This document shows, in pieces, positions 38,401-49,798 of a stretch of 64,000 nt of DNA. The translations under genes were made by a program, and so were the position numbers. Source of the DNA: Marthasterias glacialis (taxonomy: Eukaryota; Echinodermata; Asteroidea; Forcipulatida; Asteriidae); NCBI GenBank assembly GCA_911728455.2, contig OU452236.1, positions 6,442,171 to 6,506,170 on the forward strand, read 5' to 3'. Each line of letters starts with the position of its first letter. The stretch's first letter is position 1. The notes beneath the pieces were generated by a model. The model searched no databases, was not told where the DNA came from, and saw only the letters and a program-made list of their open reading frames with translations.

Positions 38401-41305
38401 AAACCCTCAAATGCAGAAATATTACATTAAAAAAATATATAAAAATTTCCGAGTGGCCTTGGTAAGAATTTATCCGCAATTATTATAATGCAATGAATAT
38501 ACATGTACAATTGAAATCAATGTCTAATGTTTAAAATCCACATCAAAGTATCTTTATCCATCAAAATGTGTATAATATTAACTTGTGTGCTGATTTGAGA
38601 AATGGTTTTGTAATTTGGTTTTGAAATTTTGATTTGATGTGTCCAGTTATTAAAATGACCACCTTTTCGTATGTTTTGGTATTGGGCAAGACCTAGGCCC
38701 AATTGGGGACTTTGCGACACTAGGTGGCAGCAGACATACCAGGTAGATTTCCATTTAATATTCTGGGCATCCACAAATTTCTGAAAACAAAAGGTTTGAC
38801 CCGGTAAGGGAGCATGTCAAAAGTCATAATGGTAGGAATGTTCTAATTGGATCGGTTAAGTATTCCAGCGGGCGTACATGGACTGGTCCACCGTTGGACC
38901 ATTGGAACGTTCTGTTGGAACCTTCAAAAAGCCAACGCAGACTTTCTCATGTAAAAATGTTACTGTAGTTGGGCACAATGTTGCGGACAAGTGGAACGTT
39001 CTGGCAGTCTACTGGATTGCAGGCGTATGCACCTAGAACGCGCCTGACTTTTGAGATGCTCCTTAAGTCTGCTGCCACCATCCTCGAAAGTCGCTTATGC
39101 TATCGCTCTGCGCTTACATACGGCTCATACATTTATGTGCTTTACTTGGGTCCATAAGCGGAGAATTCTGTGGTAAGCAGTGCCATGAGTTTGGTCCCAT
39201 AGGATTCTTCCTCTTTGGTATTTTGGTTAAATGCAGTATACAACAAAATTATGTATTATTTTAGTATCAATCTGTTAAACAGGACTTAGAAATTTGTTTA
39301 CGTCACTTCATTTTCGTCTGTCTTCTGTGCCTTCATTGAGAACAAAATGTTTAAAGTATTTTCGCTTTTTTCTTTAATGCACAACATTTTCATCATCAAC
39401 CTGGCAGCAAGGGTATCTTAGAGTATTATATTTTAGTCATCAGAACAAAAGAAGAGTATATTTTTTATTATCTCACTGCTTGCTTTACGGCTTAGAGTCG
39501 TAGTTTAAACAAACTATATAAAGTTTATGGTTACTTTAGTAGTTAAATTAAATATCTTGTAAATATCTCCTGTATTAGTGTATATAGCGTGAACACATCT
39601 TTAAAAGAACAAAATATGATCAAGCTTTGTTTGTTTTCCTCACAAGACTAGGGAGTGTTTAGACCTAGAAACTAGGACAGTTTTCAACACTTATTTGGTC
39701 AGTCGCTTGTAGACTGTGGCCCTTTTAAAAACCACATCTTTGGCTTGGGATGCGGACTGGGCTTGGGCTGCTTTGGCTTGGTTTCCATCTGCCAGTTTAA
39801 AAGCCCTCTACAGTAGCGGTAAGTTTTTAAAACAATTGACGGAGCCTCAAGCCGGAGCCCAAGCCGAAGCAGTGGTTTAGAAAAAGGCCTGTGTCTCCAA
39901 TAGAACTTTGCCATTGTGTGGCCATCTTTGTTGGGTGCCCTGTTCACACGGTGATAATGACAGTTCTTCTCATTCCATTTAAAGGGACCAGACTATTTTT
40001 CTTTCCAGCCTCAGTTTGATTACATTGGGATGAATGGCAGAGAAAGGCAAAATGGCCACTCACCATGATAAAGGTCTATTACCAGTTGTCCGTGAAAAAT
40101 ACCACCGCAAGATTTACACAGGGAAGCTTAGTTATTGAGGCTTAGGCCCCTATTTGATTTTCTTTTGTAATTCATTTTGCAAGGTTCTGAGTATTGCAAG
40201 GGTTTTCTGATATTTTGGGTATTGTAATTCGTTTAAAAATCCTTTCTAAAGTATTGAGGTTTTAACATTTAAATTGAAGCCACAGAACACCATTTCAATG
40301 AAATATTCTGTACTTTGTTGAAATTCAGCTTACGAATTTTTTTTTACATTCCAAATGTATTAAGTGGTTTTGTTTGATGATTTTTGTTTTAATAACAGTT
40401 AACTAACCATACCTTTCAGTTGTTTATGTTAACAGTAACAAAGAATAAAATTTCTTACATTTTTCTCAAAAGCCTGTCGAAGGGACTAGTCTTTGTTTGC
40501 AAAATGTTTTTACTGTTTTAGAGTTTAACTAACGCATTCAATCAGATAGCTGACATCCTTTGTAGCTCAAACGCCAACTTTCAAGGGAAACACTCAACAA
40601 AAATATTTCTTGAACTTAAAAAAGACCACATTTTTATTGCAAATTGTATTTGAGCATTATTCTGTTGTTTCACTTTAAAAAAATGAAAAAGTTTTTTGAA
40701 CGAAACTCTGTTTTTCGGTTGTACTTAAACAACAGTTCAAAGTCATCCAAAATTGCAGTTCAAGAACCTTAAAATTTCACTTGAATGTTAGAAACTCGAA
40801 ATAGTCCTAGATTTACAAAGACCGGAACGAAAAAATGTTCACTGTCGTTTGTTTATTTTAAAGAAGACTAGGGCACATATAGTTGAAACAAAATTACTAT
40901 TTAAAAAAAAAAATAACATTCATGACCCGACATTTTTGGGGCGAGGATGAACACTCTTCAAAATGGCGCCTTTTTTAAAAGTACATGTTTTACAGACTGT
41001 TGGGCGTGCAATCTTTTTTCAAACAGGCAAAAATGACCATCTGAAAGTCTGTATTGTGTGAACTATGACGGTATGATAGTACATCTAACTTTCTGTTAAT
41101 TGAGGTTGCTGACAGTTTATCAACAGAACGGATGACAGTGGATTTAAACTGGGTTGAAAGTAGGCATAGGCCTACTGTGTCTTGACATTCTTATGGAAGT
41201 CTAGGTGCATACTACTCCGTATCGGGTCAAATAAATTAGTGCTCAGGCTCACAGACATTAGCTTAAAATTACGGGAGCCTGTTCGTACTCCAAGCTACCC
41301 CATTG
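38401..41305. other. AKNA 3' UTR and AKNA-MGST1 intergenic region
   Basis: The 3' UTR of AKNA begins at 38401. An AATAAA at 40444-40449 is a possible but distant poly-A signal. A CTCF-like inverted-repeat element spans about 38716-39083 and a degenerate foldback of the TAAGC type lies at about 39050-39201. The MGST1-like 3' UTR enters from the right. I saw no further coding sequence. Confidence 0.6.
38716..39083. mobile_element. Probable MITE with CTCF-like ends, copy in AKNA 3' flank
   Basis: The left end GACACTAGGTGGCAGCAGAC is followed by CCAGGTAGATTTCCATT. A decayed right end AAGTCTGCTGCCACCA lies about 350 bases away. The ends match the family seen at 49.6 and 59.5 kb. Confidence 0.5.
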
Positions 41306-43088
41306 TTACATTTGACCAATTTTGAGGACGCTTATGGCCATTGAGAACGTGGTAACCCACCCAACGAAGAAGCCGAGTGCCCGGGATGGCTGAGGCAAAG
41401 GAAGGAGGTAGGCCACGGAGTGGAAGAACCGACTTGCAGTAAAGACACGGAAGTACCAAGTTGCGTTGTACACAGTTGGGCCCGTTAGGACGTACAGGAG
41501 GCCCACGATCAAGAACGGTGGGATGTTCTCCATGTCATTTCGGTGACACCTGTAGGTAAGGATTTTTTTATAATTATAAAAGTGAAATGAATGAACAACA
41601 GTGCTCAGAAATGTTTTTTTTTTAGGGGCCTTGGTCCTTTTCATCAAATACAAACGATTTTTACGCGTGACACAATGTCACTGTAACAACCAGACTTTGT
41701 CCTGGTTACAACCTGCAACCTCACTTTATTGATAATCGTGTCGGTGTTTCAGAAAACAAACGGAATATCCAAAACCATTATGTCTACCCTCTCCCGGTAA
41801 TTACGTGAATTATGTGGAGAATTGAACCTCAAGTTTGTTTAAGTTACTTGTTGGTTGTTCATTTTGACTGCAGCACCGTAGACAGACAGCTCAGAAAATT
41901 AATACAATAAGCCTCACATCAGAAGAAATATTTTGGAATGCTAAGATGAGATTGGGCTGGGCACTCGAAGTTATTGCAAAAGGGAACAGCAACACACAAC
42001 AGCAGGTTTCGGTGCCAACATCCCTACCCCTTCAAAGTAATGCTCCAAAAGCAACCCGACCCCCGCCTCCATCGGGGCACCACCATCCCACATCATGAGT
42101 CAGTCTTACCATAGTTGTCTAACATTGTGTTATATCGTTTTCTCACCTTCTGCCGCGTTCTATATCTTCATCCCTTCTGAAGGATTTTACTTTATCGCCA
42201 ACAACATCCTCGGGGTTTTCCACAATCTAAAAAGAGGCGTGACAAGGAGTTAATTATTTATTTTTTTATTTGTTTGTTCATTGTTTTATCTCTTTTTATA
42301 CCTCGGTTGAGCCTTTCAATATGGAAAATTGTTTTCAAAAGTACCCACAAAATAATATACAATAAGCTAACTAAAAAAAAACCAAAAAAAAAAATACCAC
42401 ATACAATATAATAAAAACAAATATTAAGGCCTCAAAATAATCATGGATCAACATACATGCACGGTCGTGACTTGAAAATGCAACACAAAGTTCATATTCG
42501 GTAAATTTAGAACAGTTTGTGATGAACTTTGAGCAGGTTTCTATCAACTCGCCTTTGAAATAGCTCTTTGCGAAGATTAATCTGTACTTTGAACAATAAT
42601 GGACGAAGGCGCCATTCCTCAACACTACACGACGAGTGTGTTGAAATCATTGACTGGCACCACTGCATGTCACTTTTTCGTTTTTTTTATTATTTTTTTT
42701 TATCAAAACAAATCACACGGTTATCTTTTTCAAAATCCTATTCGCCCGGAAAGTGAAGTGCTATGGGCCTAGAATTTGATATTCGACACGGTGGAGTGAT
42801 CGTGGCGAGTTTATCGACATCAATGGGGGGAATTAGAGGCTGCAGCAGCACTGCACATGATGATTTCAAGAAAAGGCCTTGCTGAAAGGATAGTCGACAC
42901 TCGACAACCGTGGGCTGTCTTTAGTAGACCAAAGATAGACGTGTAATAAATACCTTTCTCCTTAGTCGATATTGGGAGACATAAAGCGACATGAGCATCA
43001 TTTTGACAGTCACTGCCGTGGCATACCAGGCATACAGACGAAACACCTCATTGTCGAATGATATCAAGGATAGAGCGTTGGTCGACAT
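41306..43088 (-). CDS. MGST1: MAPEG-family enzyme, microsomal glutathione S-transferase 1-like
   Basis: MGST1 conjugates glutathione to lipophilic electrophiles and reduces lipid peroxides in ER and outer mitochondrial membranes. Exons 42954-43088, 42147-42226 and 41306-41549 join with consistent phases (0, 2) into 152 residues; human MGST1 has 155. The N-terminal membrane helix reads EVFRLYAWYATAVTVKMMLM. The cytosolic loop has NPEDVV and RRDEDIERGRRCHRNDMENI. A C-terminal helix has RFFHSVAYLLPLPQPSRALG. The Arg in ASRF aligns with the catalytic Arg of MAPEG enzymes. The LPLPQPSRALGFFVG segment favours MGST1 over prostaglandin E synthase, although CHRNDME is PTGES-like. The gene is complete and transcribed away from its head-to-head neighbour. 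Confidence 0.92.
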
Positions 43089-43861
43089 TTTGCCAAAACT
43101 TCAACAGACTCTTTAGCGTCTTCTTTGCACCTCCAAACGTTTGATGAACTGTGTTTGAGGCTCTACTGACCTTCTGTAGTGCTGAGATCAAAGTCAACTC
43201 CTTATCTTGTTTGTTGTGCGCCCTTTGAAATCTGCCTACTGCCTTATTCTGATCCTATAGGCCCTATCAGACAATATCGTTTAATAATAAGTTTATCATA
43301 TCGGTCAATTTCAAGATTCATTGAAATTAAAATAGACTATAGGCCGCCTACAAGGCGCGCTTTGACAGGTTGTGGAAGACTGCACTCGTAAGCGTGGGCC
43401 GAGACATAGCTTGAAAAATAACCTGAAAATAATGTCACATTCTGCTACCGTACTGTTTGCTTTGTTTTACTTTGAATCTTTTACAAGAAACACATCACAG
43501 TATTTTCAAATAACAGAAGGCTTATTTCTGAAAGTTATTATATAACCTTTTCATCGTGTTCTTTTTCTTTCTTTTTTTCTTTTTTATGCTGAAACATATT
43601 GTACCGTATTACAAACAGTAGAGGGCGCTCCGCACACAGTAAATTCAACTTCGTCCTCATATGTATGTTCTCTCGTTCTCTTTATATACATGGCAATGGT
43701 CCTATACTAGCCGGTAAACGAGGGTTCGACTGAAGCAGTGAATCAGATGAGAATGTCTTTCAAGAAAGTAGAAATTTAATTTGAGAAACCCTTGATTTTA
43801 GCTGCAAAAACATAGCATCAAATTCGTTGTTTTTGTTAATGTGGTAATCCTGACCGCATAA
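43089..43861. promoter_or_regulatory. Probable bidirectional promoter, MGST1-like and zinc-finger gene
   Basis: Only 773 bases separate the start codons of two divergent genes, so both 5' UTRs and promoters must lie here unless distant non-coding exons exist. A TATATA sequence near 43683 suits transcription to the right. A CTCF-like core, CAGTAGAGGGCGCTC, lies at 43615-43629. Confidence 0.5.
43614..43631 (+). promoter_or_regulatory. CTCF-like motif in bidirectional promoter
   Basis: ACAGTAGAGGGCGCTCC matches the CTCF core closely (consensus CCASYAGRGGGCGC), differing mainly at the first base. It lies between two divergent promoters. This is motif evidence only. Confidence 0.45.
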
Positions 43862-46800
43862 ATGCAGTCTTTATCGTCGCAGATGTCACAACAGGACCAA
43901 CAATTGACGAAACTGGCAGGTAAGAAGGTTGTTTACTGTACCTATGATTTAGTCCTCACAATGTTTATTGTTTTTAATAACAAATTTATGTCATTATCAG
44001 AGATTTTATATTTTTTTATTAGGGTTAGGCCTAAATTGTTAAGATGTTTGCTAATTTGGTTGCCATGAATGTCAAAATGAAAAGAAGCAAGTTTAATTGC
44101 TAGCAGTGGCATACGCTTGTTTCTTTTTCTGTTATTATTTCAAAATATAGGCCTATTTACTTAGTATTAAAAATATGTGATGTTTTGGTTAATATTTTAC
44201 GAAACAAACTCACTACTCTCACTGCTTAGCCTTAGTCTTGCCTTAGCATGCTGAGCCTTGCCTTTTTAGCTTTAGGGCCTACCTTAGCCCAGGTTGGACT
44301 CCTCTGTTGCAAACAACACAACTGAGTCCAGGGTAAAGGTCCCCTGCCATTGCAAAAAGTTAATCAAACTATTTTCATGCTTACCTGATGGAGGAAGCTG
44401 AAACTTAGGTCACATAATTATTCCTTATGCTCGTAATTCCAAGACTGCTGGGTTCAGAATTGTTAATTTTGTCTTTGGATGACGTTATTTTAGAAAATAC
44501 AATGAAAATTTACGTCTCTGATGTTACTTTGTGCTGACGCCATGTTTGAAAACTTGCGCACCCGCGCACATTATTCGAGTGCACAGTTTAGTTCATGTTG
44601 CAGCTGTGCTCGTTTACAACGATATGCAAATTGAACATGCATGCACAATAATGCACGCTGTTTTGGCTTGCTCAACTTTCAAATTTGCGCATCAAATTTA
44701 ATTGCGTTCGGCAGATGCATAATTAATCGTGGGCATTATGAGCATGTAAACATTTCTCACAGGAAGTACATTGTGTTCAGGTCGATTCTTTTAAGATCGC
44801 ATTTTATTTTTAAGGATAATTTTCACTGAAAGTGAATGCAGATATTTGAAAGATATTCAAAGAGTATTTTAAAGTACAGGGAATATGTGAACAGACTTTC
44901 GGCTTCCAACATCAGGAAAAATAGGGGAAAAAACTCTTATAATTTTGTTCACATTGACCCCATCGTAGAGAAGCTTTATACCCAGTGCAGCAGTGCAACG
45001 GAGGCTGACGTCCTACCACCAGGGCTAGGCCTGCCTGTGCATGCTGTGTTCAGATCAGTTTGGCAACCCTGCAATCTGCATAAGGGAAAATGTTTCTTCA
45101 TGTAACATTTTGGCCTAGGCCTTGTGACTTTACATGTAGGCAGGAATGTAACTTTTCAGCTGATCTGGTGATTCGCTCTTTTTCTAAATATTATAATTTA
45201 GTACCATAGAAAACTTTAAAATGCTACCATGTCCTTAACTACAAAGTTTTGTCTGCTTACGTAAGTGCTCATGGCAATTTCCTCATACTTGTCTGAGTGC
45301 ACAGATGTTCTGAGTTAGGTCAGGACCTTTGGCTTTAGTTTATTTGTGGTAACCACAGACTTAGTTTGTCCCGGAATCATGTATGGTGCGAGTACTAAGT
45401 TTAAAGTCATTTGCTTAGCCTATAATTTTTCCATTCCACTAATGGGAAAACTGAGTTGTGAAATATTGTAAGAATGGATTATAACAAGATGTTTTATTAA
45501 ATATCATCCAAGTTCCAGGGATCCAATTAAGGATTAAGGTTTATTTACTTTGTCTCTTCAGACCCTTGTATTTCAAAATAACTTCTGGATCCACTCTTGA
45601 AAGTTAATTTATTGTTTTTTTTACAGAATGGTGGCAGTCCTACAGTCAAGCAATCGCTGCTTACACTAACCAAAACCAACAGCCGACTTCTCAGTCTAGT
45701 ACCCAGCCTCCTAATGCAGCGTCATCTACCAGCAGCAACTCAGCAGCAGCAGCAGCTGCAGCAGCTCAGTATTATGGCACGGGTGGTGTGTCGTCCTCCA
45801 TGCTCGCTACATCAGGGAATAACCCGCCGGCACCTCCGGCAAACCAGTATGCAGACTTTTACGCCCAAATGGAAAAGTACTACGCGGCCTGCGGCAATTA
45901 CTCACAGGGGCAGGGTTCAGGATCTTTCAACAGTGGAAGTTATTGTCAGCAGTCTGGCAGCAGCGCAGGCACACACTATTCATCTGGCTCCTCAAGTCAG
46001 CAACAGAGTAGCGGATCTTATGCTACAAGTTGGCGGGGACGAAGCAATGAACGAGGAAGGGGATGGGGCCGGGGAAGAGGTAGCTTTAGCCGAGGAGGGA
46101 GGCAGTGGATAGATCACTGGACTCCAAGCGGACAGGGTCAGGACACACTAAAAGCAAACCCAGAAGATGTCTTTGACTGGTGGGTGGGGCCAAGCACAAA
46201 CGAGTCAACCGTTGGCTCTGTTGGGGGACATTTTATTAGTAGGGATGACAGGGGTAGCCATTCTCGTCAGCACGACGTTCACCGTGACGATCATCGCCAG
46301 CATGATATACGCAAAGATGACCATCACAGTGATAGGTACAGAAATATCAGGGATAGTGAGCGGTCAAGATGGAGTCCCCATAGTGGTAAGTCACCAAAAG
46401 CCAGATGGGAAGATGACCGAAATATACGCGGTGGTCCGAACACCAACAAGACTCGCTCCTCACTCCCAGAACATCCGAGCCACACTCCTCCAAAACGAAT
46501 CCCTGAATCCATAAGTTTTAGGAATGCTAGCGCACACATGCCCACCAATGTAGAAAGTCTCGTTCAACAACAAATACAGCTCATGATGTCACCCCTTCTC
46601 GCCAAATCAGCTCCCACCATCCCTCCAAGACAGTTCACTGTTCCTCCAACCATCAGGGATAAGCAAACGGAACAGACTCAAACTGATTCGCACACTGCCA
46701 GCAGTAGGGAACACTTCAATTCCAGGGGCGTTAAAGGTGATCAGAAAAGAGACAGTACTGAAGCAGGTTTGAAAGCTACAACGGAAAGGTCATCCAGGTC

Positions 46801-47919
46801 ACGGTCAAGGTCACCAGTGAGGTCGAAGTTTGAGGTTAGTTTGAACTACCAAAATACAAGCTGGTATTCTGTTATTTTTTCTTTGCACAAATATGTGTCC
46901 AATCAGCTCTTTACTTAAACCTCCTATTGAATCAATTCACCTGACGCCATCATCGCAACAATCTTGGTTGTGCCATTTTGGAAGTCAATGTCACTGTGTG
47001 TTATACAGTGTAGTACGCATTTTGGAATGCAGCATTTACATGTATACCTATTGACTTCCAAAATGGTGAGCATGGCACAGTCGCCACTTGTGACGTGCAT
47101 GCAAGGGGTGAATACACAGGTACCACAGACTTCCACAAAGTACCATTCCTTCTAGGCTAGCATTGGGTACATGGGTTTCATGTGTTTGTACCGCTGGTAT
47201 TATGTGGAAACCCCGCGGCTTGTGTAATGTGGACTTCGAACCAGTTGGGCAGGAGAGTGCACCAATATAGTAATAGGGTTAAGTACAATAGATAATATTT
47301 TTTAAGTTCATCAATGTCTTCTATGCTCTCAATTCAATGAACATAATAAACAACTAGACATGAAAAGTTCCTTCAAAATGGAAATAAATAAAGTTATCTT
47401 TTTTCAGGATGAAGAGGAAGAGGAGGCAAGTAATGATGGAGAGAAGAAAATCAAGAAAGATGCAGAGAGTGAGCCGGAAGCTGTGGCTGAACGCAGCAGA
47501 GAGCAAAAAGAGTCTGTTGAAGACACAATGGACACGGCTATAAATGGTAAGCTAAGGTATTTTTATAAACACCAGACTTTTAAAAAATGGGAGCCAAAAA
47601 TTGCTGTCAATAGACCCATGTACTGATGATGTCACCCTTTGTTGATGTGTGTGCTTTCTTATGGTATTCAGGTCTGGACTGCAGGCTCAAAGCTCCGTAG
47701 AAAAGCGTACTCAACACAGTGTGACGTCATCAGTGTTTAGGTCTATTGAGAAAAAGGGAATCTCGCAGGTGTAAAATTTCATCTTTGAGAGGGCAAGGCC
47801 ATTTCCATTTTTCCAAAGTATAGTATACCATGCCGGATAAGTGGCAGAGGGAGCCCCCCCCCCCCATGTTCCTATACTCTAACACACTCTTCTCCGCTTT
47901 TACAGAAACCCCCCCCCCC

Positions 47920-47955
<36 letters not shown>

Positions 47956-49483
47956 TCTAACAAATTCCTGAGATTCCCAGAACATCAAGACAGCACAATG
48001 AGAGGGAGGGGGTGCTAAACCATGCCACATATTGAGCACAGAATGTTGCAGAGGGCACCTCTATTGATACATCTTTTAACTGTCTGGGAATATTTGCCAG
48101 GGTGCCTAGTAGCCCAGAGGCCATGGTCTTTCTGGCTCACTATGCAATATTTGTTCATGTAATACTCTTATTTTTTATTCTTTACATAGCCAAGCCAAAT
48201 AGACCGACGACTCTCGCTGAAGATCTTCCATGTCAGTCACCTGACAGTAGCAACAAGGAACACCCGACGAATACTGGGCTAGAAGGCTATGATTCCTCCA
48301 AAAAATATGGCAAGTCATTTTTATTTTTGTCTGTTTTTAGTTTACAGTTTTAATCCTTCGATGATTTATCCTTGTATACTCAGTGCTTTCCCAAGTCCTG
48401 CAAAACAAATCGACAGGCAAACTACTCGGGTGGGATTTGTACCCAAAACCGCACATTCTAGAGCTTCTTAACCACGAGACCACCGAGCATGCCCAGTGAC
48501 GAGAGGCCAGTTCGAACTCTGTAATTATCAGCGGTTACTGCAAACTATTTATTGAATGTAATAATTGCTTCTGGGATAAAAAAAAAATATGTTTGGTTTC
48601 ACCATACAGTCCCGAGTTCTGCTGAACAAAAATTCACAGGCATACTACTTTGGTGGGATTTGAACCCACAACCCCCGCATTCATTATAGGAAGGTTAATA
48701 ATTTTGTATTACTATTTCATTAATTTAAGCTTTTTTTTTGAGCAGGGGAGGAGTATATTCGTGAAGTCACCGCTTTCCAATGTTTCTTGTGCGGACGTCG
48801 TTTCTGGCAGCAAGATGAGGTGGAGCATCACTGCCGCAGCCAGGGCCATTTCACCAACTATCAGGTACAGACATCAAAACAATTCAGTTCACAAACCCTT
48901 GTCCTTCCTTAAATCAAACTTCCCTTTTTTATGAATAGACCTTATGCAATTGACATCAGCACGCCGCCATCTTAGAGGTAAAACGATGACGCAACAATTG
49001 AAAACGCACATTTGTGTACACGTGGCGCAGAGAATGGGCCAATTACCAACCTTCTTTTGACCTCTAGCCGAGGGCGCCCTACTCAAATGACGTCATGTGC
49101 ATAAGGTCTATATTTAAAGAAGTTCGACAACCCCCCCCCTCCCATCTCGATTGTGTGATCAAATAGTGGACAAAGTTGAAAGATTTTCCAGTGGAAGGAA
49201 GTGCCCCTTGTAAAATTACTTTGCCCTCTCAAAGCTGAAATTTCAGGCGTGGAGATCTTGCTTGTTTAAATTCAGCGTGGTTTATTTTGTAAAAAAAAAA
49301 TTTAAACTGTTCTGTAGACTGAAGACTAAACAATTCAACTTTACAAAGATAAAAAGTGGTTATATTACCCCCATTGAATGTACTCTGAATTGGTCTGATT
49401 TTTTCTTTTTCTTTTTTAAATTTGTTCAACAGAAGTGCAAGTTGAATCTCGATGATGATGATGATGATGAAGATGACAAATAA
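43862..49483 (+). CDS. RGG/SR-rich protein with one C2H2 zinc finger, complete, six exons
   Basis: Exons 43862-43919, 45627-46834, 47408-47546, 48190-48309, 48746-48864 and 49433-49483 join in phase (1, 0, 1, 1, 0) to 564 residues. An in-frame TAA sits directly before the ATG, fixing the start. In order: Gln-rich N-terminus with GEWWQSYSQAIAAY, poly-Ala (8), Gly/Ser/Gln region, RGG box (about 156-178, GRGWGRGRGSFSRGGR), His/Asp-rich and Arg-rich stretch, SR motif (RSSRSRSRSPVRS), acidic segment, one zinc finger C-x2-C-x12-H-x5-H at 521-543, and an Asp-rich end (DDDDDDEDD). The finger spacing is that of U1/matrin-type RNA or dsRNA-binding fingers. A nuclear RNA-processing role is inferred; I cannot name the orthologue. 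Intron 4 uses a GC donor. Confidence 0.82.
45627..46834 (+). CDS. Zinc-finger gene exon 2: low-complexity, RGG and SR regions
   Basis: This exon encodes about 402 residues. It begins after TTTTTTTTACAG and ends KFE|GTTAGT. The translation runs from WWQSYSQAIAAYTNQNQ through an Ala run, a YADFYAQMEKYYAACGNYS motif and the RGG box. It continues through the sequence NPEDVFDWWVGPS, an Arg/Asp/His-rich stretch and an SR tail. A second overlapping frame in 45597-46112 is a shadow of this Gln/Arg-rich coding sequence. Confidence 0.85.
46940..47110. repeat. Foldback element in zinc-finger gene intron 2
   Basis: Arms TGTGCCATTTTGGAAGTCAA and TTGACTTCCAAAATGGTGAG with GCATGGCAC enclose about 55 bases including ACATGTAT. 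No coding sequence. Confidence 0.65.
47608..47749. mobile_element. Short MITE, TCAATAGACC ends
   Basis: Inverted ends TCAATAGACCCATGTACTGA and TCAGTGTTTAGGTCTATTGA continue inward as ATGATGTCAC and GTGACGTCAT, so the inner parts carry CRE-like sites. Total about 142 bases, in intron 3 of the zinc-finger gene. Confidence 0.75.
47909..47952 (+). repeat. C12-A32 tract in zinc-finger gene intron 3
   Basis: A homopolymer C run directly joined to a long A run. It could be the decayed end of a retroposed copy, but no body was recognised upstream. Confidence 0.9.
48370..48690 (-). repeat. tRNA-headed SINE-like elements, copies 3 and 4
   Basis: Two partial copies lie in intron 4 of the zinc-finger gene, at about 48370-48525 and 48597-48690. 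Both contain the ACAGGC-x-TACTxxxGGTGGGATTTG core with box B-like GATTTGAACCCAC or a decayed form. Confidence 0.6.
48746..48864 (+). CDS. Zinc-finger gene exon 5: C2H2 finger
   Basis: The exon reads EEYIREVTAFQCFLCGRRFW and continues QQDEVEHHCRSQGHFTNYQ. The two Cys and two His form one C-x2-C-x12-H-x5-H finger. Acceptor TTTTTGAGCAG and donor CAG|GTACAG are clear. It joins the last exon, which adds KCKLNL and an Asp run encoded by a (GAT)n tract. Confidence 0.83.
48934..49113. mobile_element. Short MITE, AATAGACCTTATGCA ends
   Basis: Left end AATAGACCTTATGCAATTGA, right end TGCATAAGGTCTATATT, with a TGACGTCA at the inner edge of the right arm. About 180 bases, in intron 5 of the zinc-finger gene. 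Confidence 0.75.
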
Positions 49484-49628
49484 TATGAATAAGAAGGAGC
49501 TTATCACCTTGAACAGTGTCCCTCCCCTCCCCCTCTTACAAATATTAAGAATATAAAAACTGTGTTTTGTTGGTGTTTTCACTGTTTCTAAATGCCAGTA
49601 AAATGAACAGGTTCCAATGAGGGACTGT

Positions 49629-49798
49629 GGAACACTAGATGGCAGCAGACTCACCAGGTAAATTTCCATTGATAACTTAGTGAGCAGTGGATTTACCTTG
49701 TAAAACACTAGGTGGCAGCAAACTCACCAGGTAAATTTCCATTGATTACTTAGTGAACAATGGATTTACCTTGTAAGTCTGCTGCCACCTGGTGTCCC
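49629..49798. mobile_element. MITE with CTCF-like ends, duplicated left half
   Basis: Two direct copies of ACACTAGATGGCAGCAGAC or its variant (49632 and 49705) are followed by one inverted copy, GTCTGCTGCCACCTGGTGTC (49778-49797). Each copy carries CACTAG-R-TGGCAGC, which fits the CTCF core. Adjacent CACCAGGTAAATTTCCATTG is also repeated. It lies just beyond the end of the zinc-finger gene. Confidence 0.7.

Noticed and set aside
41306-43088. Prostaglandin E synthase (PTGES) as the name for the MAPEG gene
   Set aside because: CHRNDME is PTGES-like, but the N-terminal exon and LPLPQPSRALGFFVG match MGST1 better.
45597-46112. 171-codon frame with poly-Gln/Leu in the zinc-finger locus
   Set aside because: It is another frame of the true exon 2, whose frame is fixed by splice phases and the RGG/SR features.
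49229-49708. 159-codon minus-strand open frame
   Set aside because: It lies antisense to the last exon and 3' flank of the zinc-finger gene and includes simple-repeat translation (I/F runs).
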